A program made the position numbers and the translations under genes. From positions 51,452,511-51,516,510 of the forward strand of contig JAPTHN010000003.1 in the NCBI GenBank assembly GCA_026936325.1: a stretch of 64,000 nt of DNA, written 5' to 3'. This document shows positions 23,497 through 36,400 of the stretch, one piece after another (position 1 is the stretch's first letter; every line of letters begins with the position of its first letter). Origin of the DNA: Platynereis dumerilii (lineage: Eukaryota; Annelida; Polychaeta; Phyllodocida; Nereididae). The notes below the pieces were generated by a model, which was not told the DNA's origin, did no database searches, and saw only the letters and a program-made list of their open reading frames with translations.

Positions 23497-23644
23497 CAGT
23501 GCCGTATTCGGGGGGGGGGCATGGTACCATGGCCCCCCCTCAGGCCAAAAATTAACATGGAGGAGATAGGAAACACCGTGGAGCGCCCCGTATTCAACCC
23601 ACATAATGGCCCCCCACCTCAGGCAATTTCTAGATAGGCCCCTG
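23497..23644. mobile_element. 148-bp G-rich MITE with TTTTGTAAA target duplication
   Basis: Starts CAGTGCCGTATTC followed by nine or more G and ends GGCCCCTG. TTTTGTAAA stands on both sides. The homologous place in block C, near 43648, reads GATCTTTTGTAAAGTCTGG without insert, which fixes both ends. The interior has complementary GGGGGGCATGG and CCATGGCCCCCC tracts. Confidence 0.75.
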
Positions 23645-23725
23645 TTTTGTAAAGTCTGGACCAGCCAGACTGGCTCAAATGCATTGGGATATGATTTTCA
23701 CATCTCTAGTGGACGCCTTGTGGCA

Positions 23726-24590
23726 CAAGACAGACAGACAGACAGACAGACAGGTTTTTATTTCAGCCATTTACGATACATTATCATGCATTGGACTTTT
23801 TCATTTAAAAAACAATTGGCTAGGCGATGCTTGAGATGTCCTATTTAGAACGCTTTTCCAAGCACCGCCTATAAACTTTTTATGGTTCAGGTCTTTCATC
23901 TAATCATGGACTGCCATAAACTGTTCAAAGTTCTTATTATAGAATGATGGGAGGTGGAGGAAGTGGGAGAAAAGATAAGTTGAGGGGTGGATGGGGAGGG
24001 GGTGGGGGTTGCCTTGATCCATTTATAAATAATTATATCTATATCAAGTGTCGCTAGTTGCAAATGTAACAATTTATTATTTGACATTCAGTTGTGTATT
24101 TATCTATTAATATATGTTTTGCATAGGAGGCAAACCGTATTCGCTGTGTGTATGAATTTTATCTAAAATGTTTGAGGGACTATCATTCAGTAGACTTGGT
24201 AGCCGATGGCGTATGCACCCTTTTGCAAAAGCATGCCTAACTCTCGGTTTGATAAATGTTGTACCTCTTGTAAAATAGGCATGAGTAGCCTGTTGTATGG
24301 GAAGAAAATTTTCACAGCTAAAGTACTCAGGAAGACCATTGTGCTTAAGTTTAAAATAGAATTTGTACTGTTTAAGTATGTACAGGTCCTGGACTTTTAA
24401 GATATTAAGTTTTTTAAAGAGGGGGTCAGTGTGGGCATTGTACTTGCTTCTTGTTATTATTCTAAGTGCCTTTTTTTGAAGGGTAGATAACTAATAAAAT
24501 TTTTAAAGAGGGGGTCAGTGTGGGCATTGTACTTGCTTCTTGTTATTATTCTAAGTGCCTGTTTTTGAAGGGTAGATAACTAATAAAATT
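23726..24590 (-). mobile_element. 5'-truncated LINE with (CTGT)n tail and an internal 89-bp tandem copy
   Basis: The minus strand encodes LQKKALRIITRSKYN, HTDPLFKKLNILKVQDLY and HNGLPEYFS, the typical region after the LINE reverse-transcriptase domain, then a short 3' UTR with AATAAAAAC and a (CTGT)n tail at 23728-23752. A segment of about 89 bp is repeated in tandem at 24412-24590. Compared with block C the element was inserted after GGCACAAG of relic D. Confidence 0.7.
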
Positions 24591-24790
24591 TATTAGATTT
24601 CCAAGTAGTTGAACCATGTCTTTCATTAGCCTCGCAGAGACCCAGTATTGTTGTCATAGATTTTATGCGCATTTTAGAAGCACCACCTAAAAAGTGAGAA
24701 AGTCTGTGAAACATAAAAAGGACACTTTTCAGTCAAAGAAACTGATTTCAAAAAGTAATAACTTAAAAAAAAAAACTCCTTCATAGTAAT

Positions 24791-25329
24791 ATTATGCAAG
24801 ATTAACACTCAGGTTGGTTAATGCACATTTCAGCTTGTTGAGGGCTACACTGCCATTACTTTAAATGCTGCAGTATTAAGGCAGTTTCACATATTTCCTT
24901 CACATTTTCGGCATCAGCCATCTAATATAATAGGTCAAGGAAATATATTTTTTAATGGTGAAAAATGCTATTTATAGCTTAAAATTTGAAAAAAACTTTA
25001 AAAAAAGGCCGAGGGATGAGTTTTAAAGGTAGAAATGCAGATGAGGTGTCAAATGAAAGCAGGGAGAAGCATTGCTAAAAGATGGTACAAGCACTTTCTT
25101 TTATTATTGATTGTAATGCCAAAATTAAAAAAACACCTCCAGCATCACATATTGCTACTTCTCAGCTTTCATTTGGCACCTTATTTGCATTTCTACTGTT
25201 AAAATTCATCCTTCAGCCTCTATTTTAGTGTTTTTATCATATTTTAAGCTTAAACTTTTTTTTTCCTATTTAAAGATACAGTGACCCCCCCCCCTCCGAA
25301 TTTTTTTTCCTTGACATATTTTCTTAGAC
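24791..25329. other. Gene-free stretch with inverted segment
   Basis: Segments near 24900-25080 and 25110-25260 resemble inverted copies of each other, sharing AAATGCTATTTATAGCTT-like and CAAATGAAAGC/GCTTTCATTTG words. They may be the arms of a decayed foldback. No gene. Confidence 0.35.
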
Positions 25330-26240
25330 TACTGGTGCCGAAAATTTGGAGTAAACCTGAACAAATGCCTTTAATTGAGCATCATTTGATGGCATTTCAG
25401 TGCTCTGTGGGAAGACCTGAAGACAGTATTGCAGAATATCTTAAGACTGTCTGCAAGCTGTTAGTGACTTCAATTGTCCATTGCATAACTTGACAAATTG
25501 TGATGAGAGAGCACGATAATTAAATTACGCCATTCTCTTCGAGAGTCCTATAAAGAAAATGTAATCTTGCCACCAAGGCACTGTGCTTTGAAATATGTCA
25601 CCTTGATATTATACACTCAGACAACTGATTTCCAACATTCCTGCAGGAAGAAGGGTTGGTCTAGTGGGAGCATGCTAGGCTGCCAATCCCCAGGTTCAGG
25701 GTTAAAATCCAACACTTAATGGATCTATGTTGAACGGCTGTTTCAATCATATCATCCTTTGCCTTATTGCCTCCAAAGTGCATAAATATAAGATGTAACT
25801 AGCCTTAATCATCCATCCATTCAACCTATATTTTATAGAAATGACCTGTTGGGGAGGAGGGGTCATAACATGTGGTAAATATATAGGCTAGTTTGTGGTT
25901 GCTTTTCCAATCTTTCCTTTGTGACTTTTGGCATGAAGGGTGGGCCATGGCCCAACAACCGCCCCTTAATATGCCATTGCACTGGAGGAGTCATTCAAAA
26001 TGACAATTTTCAGTTTTGATACAGTTTCCAAAATATTATCAATGTTACTATTCCAACATCAATGAAGTTGTGCAAATTTTATTTTTAAAAATATTTTCAT
26101 TATCATAATCATCAATCATCCCGAATTACAAGCCAAGGCTCAGGGTATTTCTGGTTTATTGTGTCTTAAACCAGCTGATAGACACTTGAGAAAGAAACTC
26201 TAGCACATACTGCAAAAAGTGCAATGGTACAACCTGGCCT

Positions 26241-28204
26241 GCAGCTGAAATTTCGGTTAGGAAACCGCTAACAATGATACATTCTTATTAATAGGCCATC
26301 TACAACTGAAACCCAGTTGGTCATGCAAATAGTTCATTCATGAAAAAAATTGTGGCAGCTACTGCAATGGAGGCTAACACATTAAACACAATTATGATAT
26401 TAACATTAACTGGTGTTTCATATCCATAATGATCTACAAATACATGGAAACTTATTCTGGTATTTTCCGAGGGCTGATTAATACAATCAACCAAATCTTC
26501 CTTATCAGAATCAGATATCCTTATCATGTGAAGAACAAAATTCGATCCTTAAGTTGCACCACTGACATCATGGTCAGTATAACCCAAACTTCATTAAAAA
26601 AGTTAATTTCATAATTAATCCTGCAAATTGTAATAGCAATGAAGAAGCCAAGTCTTCTCAGCTATTGTGACCAAATGAAACAACAGTTGTCGAACGTTGA
26701 GAAACCTCACAGAATGACAAAGTGTGCTAGTTTTCTGTTAAATTTACCACAAATGAGGAATATATAATTTTATATCAATTCAATGGAAGCTGTAAGACTG
26801 CGACATGGACAAACACCATCATGTGTATCAGCAATTTGTGTGATGCATTATGAAATTGCCTGTACATTATTGCATTCCTTTTCTCAAAAAAAAAAGTTCA
26901 ATTTCGCCCTTATCTCAAATGAGAATGAGTTATATGGGTGGATGTTACAAATTTTTATTTCATGAAGCAGTCAAGATGGTTTGGAGATGGTGAGTTAGGA
27001 CAGCAAAGCATAGCTTGAGAATCACATTTTTCTCCACCGGCTGTTCTCATTTATTCTATGGTCTAAAGTGAGTTCATTGTTGGCTTGACAGTATTAAGAC
27101 AAAGAATGTTCCAGAACCTGAAAGAAGTATTCAGTGTTTAGCCTTACAGCTCTGTGTTATTTGTTGGCTCTAGAATAATGTACTATGACATATATACAAG
27201 TATACAATATGAAAGCATAAATTAGATTGTCGATGAAAACCAAAAGAAAAAATTGAAGTTTTGTCCTGAAACCTTGATTTTTGTTAATCACTCATGTTTC
27301 CAACACCAAAGACAACTATGTGATCTATTGATTTATTCTGCCTTGGGCATCTCATGGTAATTACTGCAATTTCAAGAAGTATGAGTTTCTGTAACTGGAT
27401 AGTAAAACGTAGCAAATGTGGCTGATGTGATTGGTTCAGGCACTGAACTACATGGCATAAACTCATTTGAATAGCACTAAAAACGTATCTCAAGGCCTGT
27501 GACGTGTCTGGTGATTGCAGTCACAGGGCCAGTGCTTACTTGCTAATCTGATCAAATCATAAACTTTACTAGTTACTGAAGCAGAAAATTAAATTTTCAC
27601 AGCTTACCATACGTCCAACCTGTGGATTTGAGGATGTTTTATTGCTCACAAACCAATCAGGTGAGCCTAAAATGCTACATAGATAGTCAGAAAACGTGCC
27701 ACAGAAACTCATACTAATTGAAATTGCAGTAATTGCTTACAGCAGATTGGCAAATCAAATACTTGAGGCGACTAATACAGCCAAAAATTGTTAATGCCTT
27801 GTTTATAATTCTCTGATGCAATGTCAGATTTTCCTGTCTCAGAGCTCTCATATCCCTAGCTGCAGCATGGAACACTGAAACAGGCTGGGCATGATGTTGT
27901 CTGATCTGTCTGCCGAAAAATTATTCTGTCTACTTTATTGAAAGTCAAAATTACCAGCATGCACTGTATAGTTTCTTGAGATTGTGTGTCTGATGTTTCC
28001 TTAAACTTGAATTTGAATGAGAAAGATTATTGGACCTGAATATTTGAATTTTACTCCATTTGCTTTCAGACCGACTATACTAAGTGGGCAATTTGAAGAG
28101 GACTTTTCTGATGCTTCCTTGGTTTGCTGAAGTTTATCAAAAAGTTCAAAATCACACTTCTAGACTGGAATATTGAGAATTTTGAATTCATTATAACAAA
28201 CTAT
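26241..28204. other. Gene-free stretch between relic D and block B
   Basis: No receptor exon, domain or defined repeat is visible. A 68-codon minus-strand frame (26527-26321) ends in a hydrophobic stretch, but has no splice context I would trust. Confidence 0.45.
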
Positions 28205-28689
28205 AAGGCCTTCAGTTAGTGCCAAATCCCTGTCTTGCAACAATCCCTGGACACCATTAATAGTAAATCTTAATCTATTTGCTTTTGTTGGTGAGACAAA
28301 GCAGTAAACGGAAAGATCAATTGTCTGCTTGCTTAGGCAAAGTTCCTCTGTCTTTGTCAAGATTTTACCAATGCCGAAGGAAAAATACCTGATAGGTTTT
28401 AATATGCCATTGAACTGGCCACAATTCTGGAATATAATGGAACCAACAAAAATGGAAAGGTTTGCATCTCTTTGAATCCAGTTTTTGTATTAGCTTATCT
28501 TATTCCAATGCACTTTTTAAGCAAATTTCGGAGACAGGTATATAGTGAACGAAGAGGTCATTTTATTATCGTGTCACATATACATGTATATATATAGAAT
28601 TTTATTAGACAGCATAATATCATCAAGATACATGTGTCAGAAATGCATGTGGGTATCAGCAAGATTTAAAAAAAAGACTGATTTGTAGA

Positions 28690-29160
28690 TTCAAATTCCA
28701 CGGATTTATCTCCAGTAGTGCATCACATTGCCACATTTTAGCAATTTTGATGTGAAATTTAGAATCAAAGGGCATTTACTGGTGGAGATTTTGCAGGGGC
28801 TGGTGGGCCAATTCCCGGCTGCTTAAAAACTTGAATAAAAATGGCCTGCTTCATGCACCAAATTTATAATTTTATACGAGTATTTTTTAACTCATCTTAT
28901 TTTGAAAGGAATTTTGCAATAAGATAAAATAAGATAAATCCTTATCTAACGCCGGTGATGAGAGTACAAACAATTTACACAAGCTGTAAGCTTTTGACAG
29001 ACAATTCTTAAAATAACAAATATAATATGAGATGTAAATTGATACTAAGGAAAAATGAGTGAGAAATGCTGTGATGACATGTGGTAAGGCAGCATAGAAG
29101 GTCTAAAGACAAGGACAGCAATCAATAATTTGAAATTTTCCCAGCTGCTTGTGCCATTTA
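28690..29160 (-). mobile_element. LINE 3' remnant shared by blocks B and C
   Basis: Aligns reversed with 53560-54100. On the reverse strand it includes TCTCATCACCGGCGTTAG and ends in TTATCTTATTTTATC-type repeats (28915-28945), the kind of tail left by the LINE at 47575-48466. No intact polymerase frame. It predates the B/C duplication. Confidence 0.45.
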
Positions 29161-30150
29161 TTATTATTATTAAGAACTTCCCTTGGGAAGTTCTTCTTGA
29201 TATTGTACGGATTTGCACTTTTCCGCCGCGTTTTTGGTCATTTTTCAATGTTGAATAAAACATGGCCAAGGCAAGATATCAGAAAGCTACTTCAGCACAA
29301 TATAGACACTAGAAATGCCCTTTGGTGTTGGGAATTACGCATCGGAATTACGCTTGACATGGGAATTACGGCCAATTTTCAATAAAAATTTCTCGCTCCG
29401 GTTCTGGGAAAAGTATTGACATACTTTTCCTCAAAATTTTTTCCCTGGATTCTCCAAAGAAATGCGCAGTGCGCAAAGGAATATCATCTCACGCTTCCTA
29501 GAAAATTTTCGAGAAAAACGAGTTCGAAGTTTCGGTACCTCGAAATTTCAAGGGGTGGTGTCATGAAAAACCATGATGTAGTGGTCTCAATTTCATGTCC
29601 TGCCACAAATAATGAGTTCTACCGGGGTACAGTGGAAATGCAAAAGTACGGCTCCCCAGCTCCAATACTTTAGGTGCCACAGGGCCTCAAAAATCGAACT
29701 TTTGAAGGACTGTATCTCCCTTAAAAAACAGGACCATTTTTGAAAACCTCAGAATGTCAGCTTTGCAATGATGTATAGCAATAATCCCTAGGACGTACGG
29801 TATAGAATCGCGGTGGACATTGAAAATTTCATGTCACTTTTTGGGCCTCCCAAAACCTATTTTGCCCAAAAAAACTATGAAGCTCCTCATGGATGTTCAT
29901 GCATATTTTTTGTGTGGTACCCATCATAGACCTGCATTATGTCTCCGAAGCAAAATGTTCTACTTAAAATACTTTTTGCTTGAGAATTTTTTTAATTTCA
30001 AAATTGAAATGTAGATTGCTCAGCTTCTACTTGTTCAAATGTCACGGAATTAACACCAAAAAATTTTGAAAATTATGGCCTTTTATGTGCTCCAAGGGCA
30101 TATATCTCATACTAATAGCCAACTCTACAAATATAATTTTATTTTTTCAT
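29161..30150. other. Unassigned segment starting with a perfect short palindrome
   Basis: The inverted repeat at 29172-29195 has 11-nt arms (AAGAACTTCCC and GGGAAGTTCTT) around TT. The following kilobase is less AT-rich, with CCGCCGCG and repeated GGAATTACG words, and is absent from blocks A and C. I cannot name the element. Confidence 0.35.
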
Positions 30151-30480
30151 TTATAACTCATGAAGTATTATTTCAAATTAAGTACAACTAATGTGGAACA
30201 TTGCTTATTGTCTGCCCTATTTTTTCATGTAAGCACATCTCCCTACGATGAATTTTATAATCCAATTAAAACTCTTCCAATAATGTTTCAAATCCGTTAA
30301 AATTGATATGATATGTTGCTTATTTGTTGCCCTATTGTTTGCAAATAAGCCCATATTTTTTCTATTACATTTATAATTGAATTATAACTTGTGAAATACT
30401 ACTGCAAATCACTTAAAACTGATATGACATGTTGCTGACTGTTTACCCTATGTATGTCTAAAAGCATGTCTTCCTACCTC
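30150..30480. repeat. Degenerate tandem repeat, about 2.5 units of about 120-130 bp
   Basis: Units share TTATAAC(T)YATGAA, CAAATY..TTAAAA, TGATATGAYATGTTGCT and a CCCTAT segment. Similarity between units is moderate. No coding potential. Confidence 0.45.
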
Positions 30481-32010
30481 TTATAGTTTGTCTGTGACAA
30501 GTCATTAGGGTTAGGGTTTCAACAAAGTTCATTGCTTACAGGCTGCCATGGTGAGGCCACAGTTAACCAGACTTCCAGTAACTACTTGCCACACATATCA
30601 ATGCTAAATTTATTACAACAAACCTTCACAATGCTATGTTGCCTTTCTTATTGAATGCCACAGTCCCAGGATCCATACAGAGCCCACCTTGCAGAGAACA
30701 ATTCTTGTTTATTGCTAATTGCTTTGGTAATCTGCCCAGTAGCAAGCTAAATCAGCCTGGAATCCACTCAAGCTTGTCATTGTATTGATATAGGCCCACA
30801 TTGTGTTATGCACTGCCAGTATGCCACTCAAAACATCTAATGTTTTAAATATGTTCAAAATAACCATCATGCTACCTATTCACAAGGCCATTGCTGCTAA
30901 TTATATTTTGCCCTTAATATATCCAAAGAATCAAAGTGAAACATAAGCTTACATGCTGTTTACACAGGCCTGTTACATGGGACTGCATACATCTGCATGT
31001 ATATATGTTTTATTGTATTTCTTTTTTGATAAATTTCCAAGTTTGGATGCATGAATAAACTCAATGAAAAAACAAATGTCTCATTATGTCTGCCTACAAA
31101 TGTACAACACATTATTCACATTCACAATTTAACAGCATGAAGATCAATTTTCAAAAGGCAAATAGTTCACACTCCTTGCTGAATTGTGCATGAAACTTTA
31201 CTCAAACCTTTGGGAATATTGCCTGTTTACATGTATACATTTCATTGATCAATTGATCAATTGTGTATCACTTGAGAGAAGTTTGGAAATTTCATGAAGA
31301 TTAAATATAAATTGAGTGTTTTATAATGGTCTGCTACTTTGATAAATCTTCTCTTTGTGAATCTTGGCTCTGTGCCAATTATCAAATTGACAGGTAAAAT
31401 GGGCCAGAAGGTGACCTCTGTGCACTCAAATGTGTTGATAACTATGTACAGATAGGAGGTGCTAGTGGTATTGCTTGGGTTTTACCATTCGACAACTCAG
31501 TCAGCCAATCACATGCCAGTAATTCAAGGAAATAATTCCCATATTCTTTGTTGTCCAGTTATCCTCTGCATGTTTGACTGTTTGAGTATTTGTCTCATGG
31601 TATAAGCTAGTTATTCACCATGGGATCAGCAATATATGTTTATCACATCTCGGGCTAATATTCCCTCTCCCGTGGTGAATAACCCATACATATATGGATG
31701 CCTCATGTATCTGGACAAATTGCTCCATGCCCAAAATGTTTCAATAGTCATGGCCTCACTGTACCATTGCCCACAAAAGCCCTCCATGCTAAGCAATCTG
31801 TGATTCTGTATGTGCCTCTGTTTGTGTAGTTCCTTGCACTATTGCAAGTGACCTCGAAGTACCAGCTATAGCTTTTGGCCAACCAAACCAGACTCATCAA
31901 AGCCACGGAAAGGAATCCAACATACGGCAACAGAAAGGAAGGGAAAGGATCAAAAGGAAAGGAAGGGATTGGAAGGGAAGGGAAGTTCTTCCTTTAAATT
32001 GCTGTGCAAT
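30481..32010. other. Gene-free stretch
   Basis: Contains an inverted pair TTATTCACCATGGGA and TCCCGTGGTGAATAA (about 31610-31680) and a purine tract of GGAAGG words at about 31910-31990. Otherwise nothing recognisable. Confidence 0.4.
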
Positions 32011-32014
32011 TTAG

Positions 32015-32385
32015 TATACTAGTTATTATTATTATTTGAACATTTTTATACCGCTACATATAATCTTCCAGATCAATCTAGTGCGGTTTACAATGAAATG
32101 TACAATCTGTGACGACTGGCAGTCTTCAGCACTCCTGGTGACAGCTTTCCTTGTTGTGGTATTCACTTCCATGCTTGTCCAGTCATCCAGTCCAGGGGAG
32201 TCTGGCTGGAGAGTTGCTGCTCACACCTGACAGGAGGGTAAACTCCTGCCAACACAAGTGGTCACCCTCCCCGGCCACAGCCACGACCAACTCACTCCAA
32301 TTGAGTTCCAGGAGCGGGGTTCGAACCCGCGTCCTCAAGTGCCATTGGATTCGCAGTCAAGCGCTCTAACCGTTAGGCTATGGGA
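32015..32385 (-). mobile_element. tRNA-derived SINE with LINE-like tail
   Basis: On the minus strand it opens with a tRNA-like head: A-box region TAGCCTAACGGTTAGAG (32380-32364) and a perfect T-arm GCGGGTTCGAACCCCGC (32330-32314). About 200 bp of body follow, then AGCGGTATAAAAATGTTC and an (AAT)n end near 32030. Flanks AATTTAGTAT and AATTTATGATAT may be a decayed target duplication. The poorly paired acceptor and anticodon arms and the LINE-like tail argue against a working tRNA. Confidence 0.7.
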
Positions 32386-33308
32386 ATTTATGATATTACC
32401 TGTTCTGAAGTAAACACAGTTTGTTGTATGAGAGTAAAAAGGAAAACATAGGCATACTAAGAATGTGACAAGTTGCCACTTTCAGAAACTGAGAGTTATA
32501 TAGAAAAATGGTACTGCCTATTCTAAATTTGATGTGCAGCTTGGTTACCAAGTAAGACGGATGAAATTAAAATCTGATTAAATATTCTTGATGCAAGTAT
32601 GAGTTAAACTTTAGCTGCAATGTAATGGATGATTATGTAATTCATTCATCCATCAAATATGGATAGCCTGTCAGACGGTAAAATTGTCGAAGATGTAGCC
32701 ATGTACTTATCCAAGTTACATCTTATTAGTTTTACCAAATCAGTCTCCAATTCTCCCGATTTATGCATTCAGAAAGTTTAAAACAAAACAAACCATTCAA
32801 GAAATAACAAAGTCTACAGTACTGTGAAAGGATATGTATTTTATTGCCATACGAGGAAAAACCAAAAGGAATGTAATTTTGTTTTACAATTATGAATAAT
32901 TTTACTTTATAAATCTGGGGATGTGGTTTGATGCCAAGGAACAACTCTTTTATTGCTGGTTTTATTGACCTGTTTCAACATTGCTGCTAGAGCTTCATTC
33001 CAACAAAACTGGCTGAAGATGTTGAATTATTGTTTGAATGCTGCTCTGACAACTGTGTGGCAGATGGACTCAACACATTTAGGTTTCCTACAGAAGGAAA
33101 TCAGTCGCATAGTTATTTATTTTGGATTTATCATCTGGATTTGATATGATGTTGCTCTGTAATAAGATTCTTTTACTTATCATTGTCAACTGGCAGCTGA
33201 CTTCAAAGTATAAATACCATTTTTGTTATTGTTATTAGCCTGACAATCAAAATATTCTACATATTAGGAAAAATGTTCATAAGTTCATGCACATTAAGTC
33301 TCTTGTCC

Positions 33309-33314
33309 TTTATT
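33309..33314 (-). promoter_or_regulatory. Poly(A) signal of gene B
   Basis: AATAAA on the minus strand, 98 nt past the stop of gene B, aligned with the signal of gene A. Confidence 0.55.
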
Positions 33315-33411
33315 TACAAACTTTTTGTGGGCCGCTTGCGAGAACATTTCTTTGCATTGCCTGGTGACACATTCGTGTAGGAATGGGTGAAGAATACAAG
33401 ATCTTTGTGGT

Positions 33412-36400
33412 TTACTGAGTAACTCCACTAGTTGACTGTGGAGCTGCTGTTGCTGTTGTTGACCATTTGCGGCACATCTGTTTCCTTGTACTTGGAGACA
33501 GACCAAAAGCACAAAGAACGTAGAACCCTTGGAGAGAATTCAAGATGGCAAACGGATACCAAAAAAAATAGTTGCCTGTCAGGGTTGTGAGAATGCCAGT
33601 TAACCGGGTCATAGCCATCAGTGTGAAGAGTGCCAGGTACACAGAGACAACACAGACGTTTTCTCTATTTGGATTGACATTGTTGGTGGATCGACAACTT
33701 GCAAACAGAAGGATGAAGCATTTGACAAAGATAAGAATGTTGATCATGACAAAGATGAATATTGGAAGAGCAAAGGCATACATCTCTCCAATCTTTCTTT
33801 CACCAGAGATCCAACAATTTCCATCCCCACCATACTGAAATAGACCTGAAAGTAGAAGTAGGGTCTTATTATGCAACCTAAAAGGTTGATGTTAGGAGAA
33901 GAGTTGTTCTAAAAAGACAGAACTTTCTGGTTTTTATGCAGTAGATTAAAACAGTGACTTTGCAAAGCATGTGGTTTACCTTGCAATTTACAAAATATGT
34001 GGTTTGCCAAAATTTTTGGAACTTATTGGGAGAACACAATGTCTGTAATAAAAGTATCTATTGAATTGGCTGTCCATAGTTTATCAAAGGATGAAAAGAC
34101 CGCTTCATACTAAATTTTATTGAGTGACTCAACAAGTTATTCAAATTGTTCAGTTATGCAGACAACTTATGAATTACTACTTAAATTGAAAATAAACTTT
34201 ACCACCAGCCCTCCACAAACCTGAAATAGTTTTTATTGATCAGCAACAGACGTCTGTGATTAACATTGTTATATCAATGATAACTAAAGCCTAGTTTACT
34301 ACTGTTAAAAATTTCGTAATAAGAGCAAAGAACATACCTGTATCTGTCAAGTCCAGTATAAGAAAAGTTGCAGTAATGAACAATGGGTAGAACGGCTCAG
34401 TGCGTAAGTTGTGTTGAAATTGAAGGTGTTGAAGACTTCCGACCTTGCAAGAAGGGATATATTTGGGATTGATGAAGACAGATAATATGTGTGTTATACC
34501 CATGGCCTCCGAGGCTAATTTAGATGTTATAGACATAATATCTTTCGGAAGCAAAGTAGTTTTTAGGCACACTAAAGTTTCAGTTTTGTCTCGGTTACCG
34601 AAGCTGATTTTTCTATCTTCATTTGAACACTCAGTGAATTTGACACTCTCAGAATTATATCTCTTTAAGAAAGTCTGAAACCAACGATCTTCCATTGCAA
34701 AAGCAAGAGTCTGCGTACTGTGGTTGTTTAGAAGCAGTTGGGGTTGAATATTTAAATAGAAGCAATTATCACGAAAAGAAAGATGTGTGTATGGGCACGC
34801 CTTACTACAAACAGAGTAAAGGTCATTAACTTTACAAAGCAGGGTTTCATCAGCTTTTATGTTGTACAGACCATCTTCATCTAAAAGTACAGAGAAGACA
34901 AGAGCAGGATCAGTTATTCTTAATAAATTTTTCATTGATCCAGTCCACCCCACCAGCAAGTCCTTATATGATGGACAGTAAACTTTACCAAGACCATCTT
35001 TCGAAACATCTGCACTACAGTTGTTACAGAGATAACAAGCAAAGTTTTTGTATAACTTGCCAGAATAAGAAATCATCAGTTTCGTCTGGAGACATAATTG
35101 ATTTACACTACTGCCATTGTACAGTGGCGGACATGTGTCTACAATTTGCATGTCAGGAAAACAGGAAAATCTTGCGAATTTATCAAATTCCGCATTGACT
35201 GGTAATTCTACTGTTTTGCATTCAGAAGAAACATAATTCAAAAATGCCTGAACAGTGTCATGCTTGAGAATGTGAGAAGCATAGATCTCTTCCAAATCAT
35301 GACAGAAAAACAGAGTCTCTGAGAGAGATATCTTATGCATGTCAATGCCATTGCACAAAGCGCATGCTTCATTCAGGAAAACCTGAAAAGTTGCTTTGTC
35401 TGAAACTAACTTCTTTTCAGCAGGACATAGTGAGCCATCTGAACATTTTGTTACTACCGAAAAATGGATGCCTGATCCAACATGCAGGCACTCTGTGTTA
35501 AAAAGTGGCTGCATAGGGGTTGTTATAAATACATTGCTCATATTTCCAGTCACACAAGCTTGCTTCACTTCATACATCAGGTCCTGAATATCTTGATGTT
35601 GGGCATCTGCCTGCAGGTCCAATAGTTTCAGCAAGGGCCAGGCCTCAGAGTTGTCATAGGGCTCTGGTAGGTCTGATAGACCTGGAGATACTGTGTGGAA
35701 ATCATTTGCAGGTAAAGTGTGGGAGCAGTACAGATCAAAGTCATAGCAGCAGTCTCCAATGGTCTTACAAGATGCATGGCAGGAACAGAGGTGCGTGGCA
35801 GACCAACAGTCTCCAAGGCAAGATACGGGTAGACCTGCACATCTTTCTCCTGAAGATGGTGGGGGATATAAAGATGAGTTAACTGAAGAAAAAGTAAGCA
35901 ATAGTAAATGTGATTTTCACAATAGGTGAAAAAGAAACAACATGAAAATGAATATTAGTTTTAAAACTGATGGGATGATCAATATTTTTTAAAAGGGAAA
36001 ATCAAGGTTGTTTTCCTGGGAAAAGGGACGGAGTTCTCAACAGAAAAAGGGTTTAGTATGCATCAAAGTGCTGCTGGATTTCTATATGGGCTATATAATA
36101 TTGTAATTTAGATTTGGTTTGAAATCTCTTTGGTTTTCATTGTTTTCAATGGTGCCATTGTGTCTATTTGTAAAGAATCAACATTCTTAGTTGTTGCTAT
36201 AACTGGTTAAAATTAAATTTTGACATCTGCCTGTAAAATAATGCCGTCATAAAATGCAAAAAAGAACAGCAGAAAATTCTAAGATGGTAATACATATTAG
36301 TAAGTAAATCACCCTGGCACTTCGGATCTGCTGGCCGATAGAAGGAAGAAAGGCTGACCCTGACCTGGGGTATTTGATCAAAAATATCAATATGTAGTTC

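Larger units (their letters stand above)
23255..26240 (+). other. Relic block D: distal 5' flank of a fourth gene copy, without the gene
   Basis: 23255-23720 and 24590-24790 align with 43440-44000 (block C) in the same orientation, and 25330-26240 aligns with 44330-46240. In block C the next part would be the promoter and exon 1, but after about 26240 the similarity stops and no exon of the receptor follows. It holds two later insertions (23497 and 23726). Confidence 0.6.

Noticed and set aside
26321-26527. 68-codon minus-strand frame ending in a hydrophobic helix
   Set aside because: Could be a terminal exon, but an in-frame stop lies just upstream and there is no convincing acceptor or partner exon.
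32310-32385. tRNA gene (A box, perfect T arm)
   Set aside because: The acceptor and anticodon arms pair poorly and the sequence continues into a SINE body with an (AAT)n tail.
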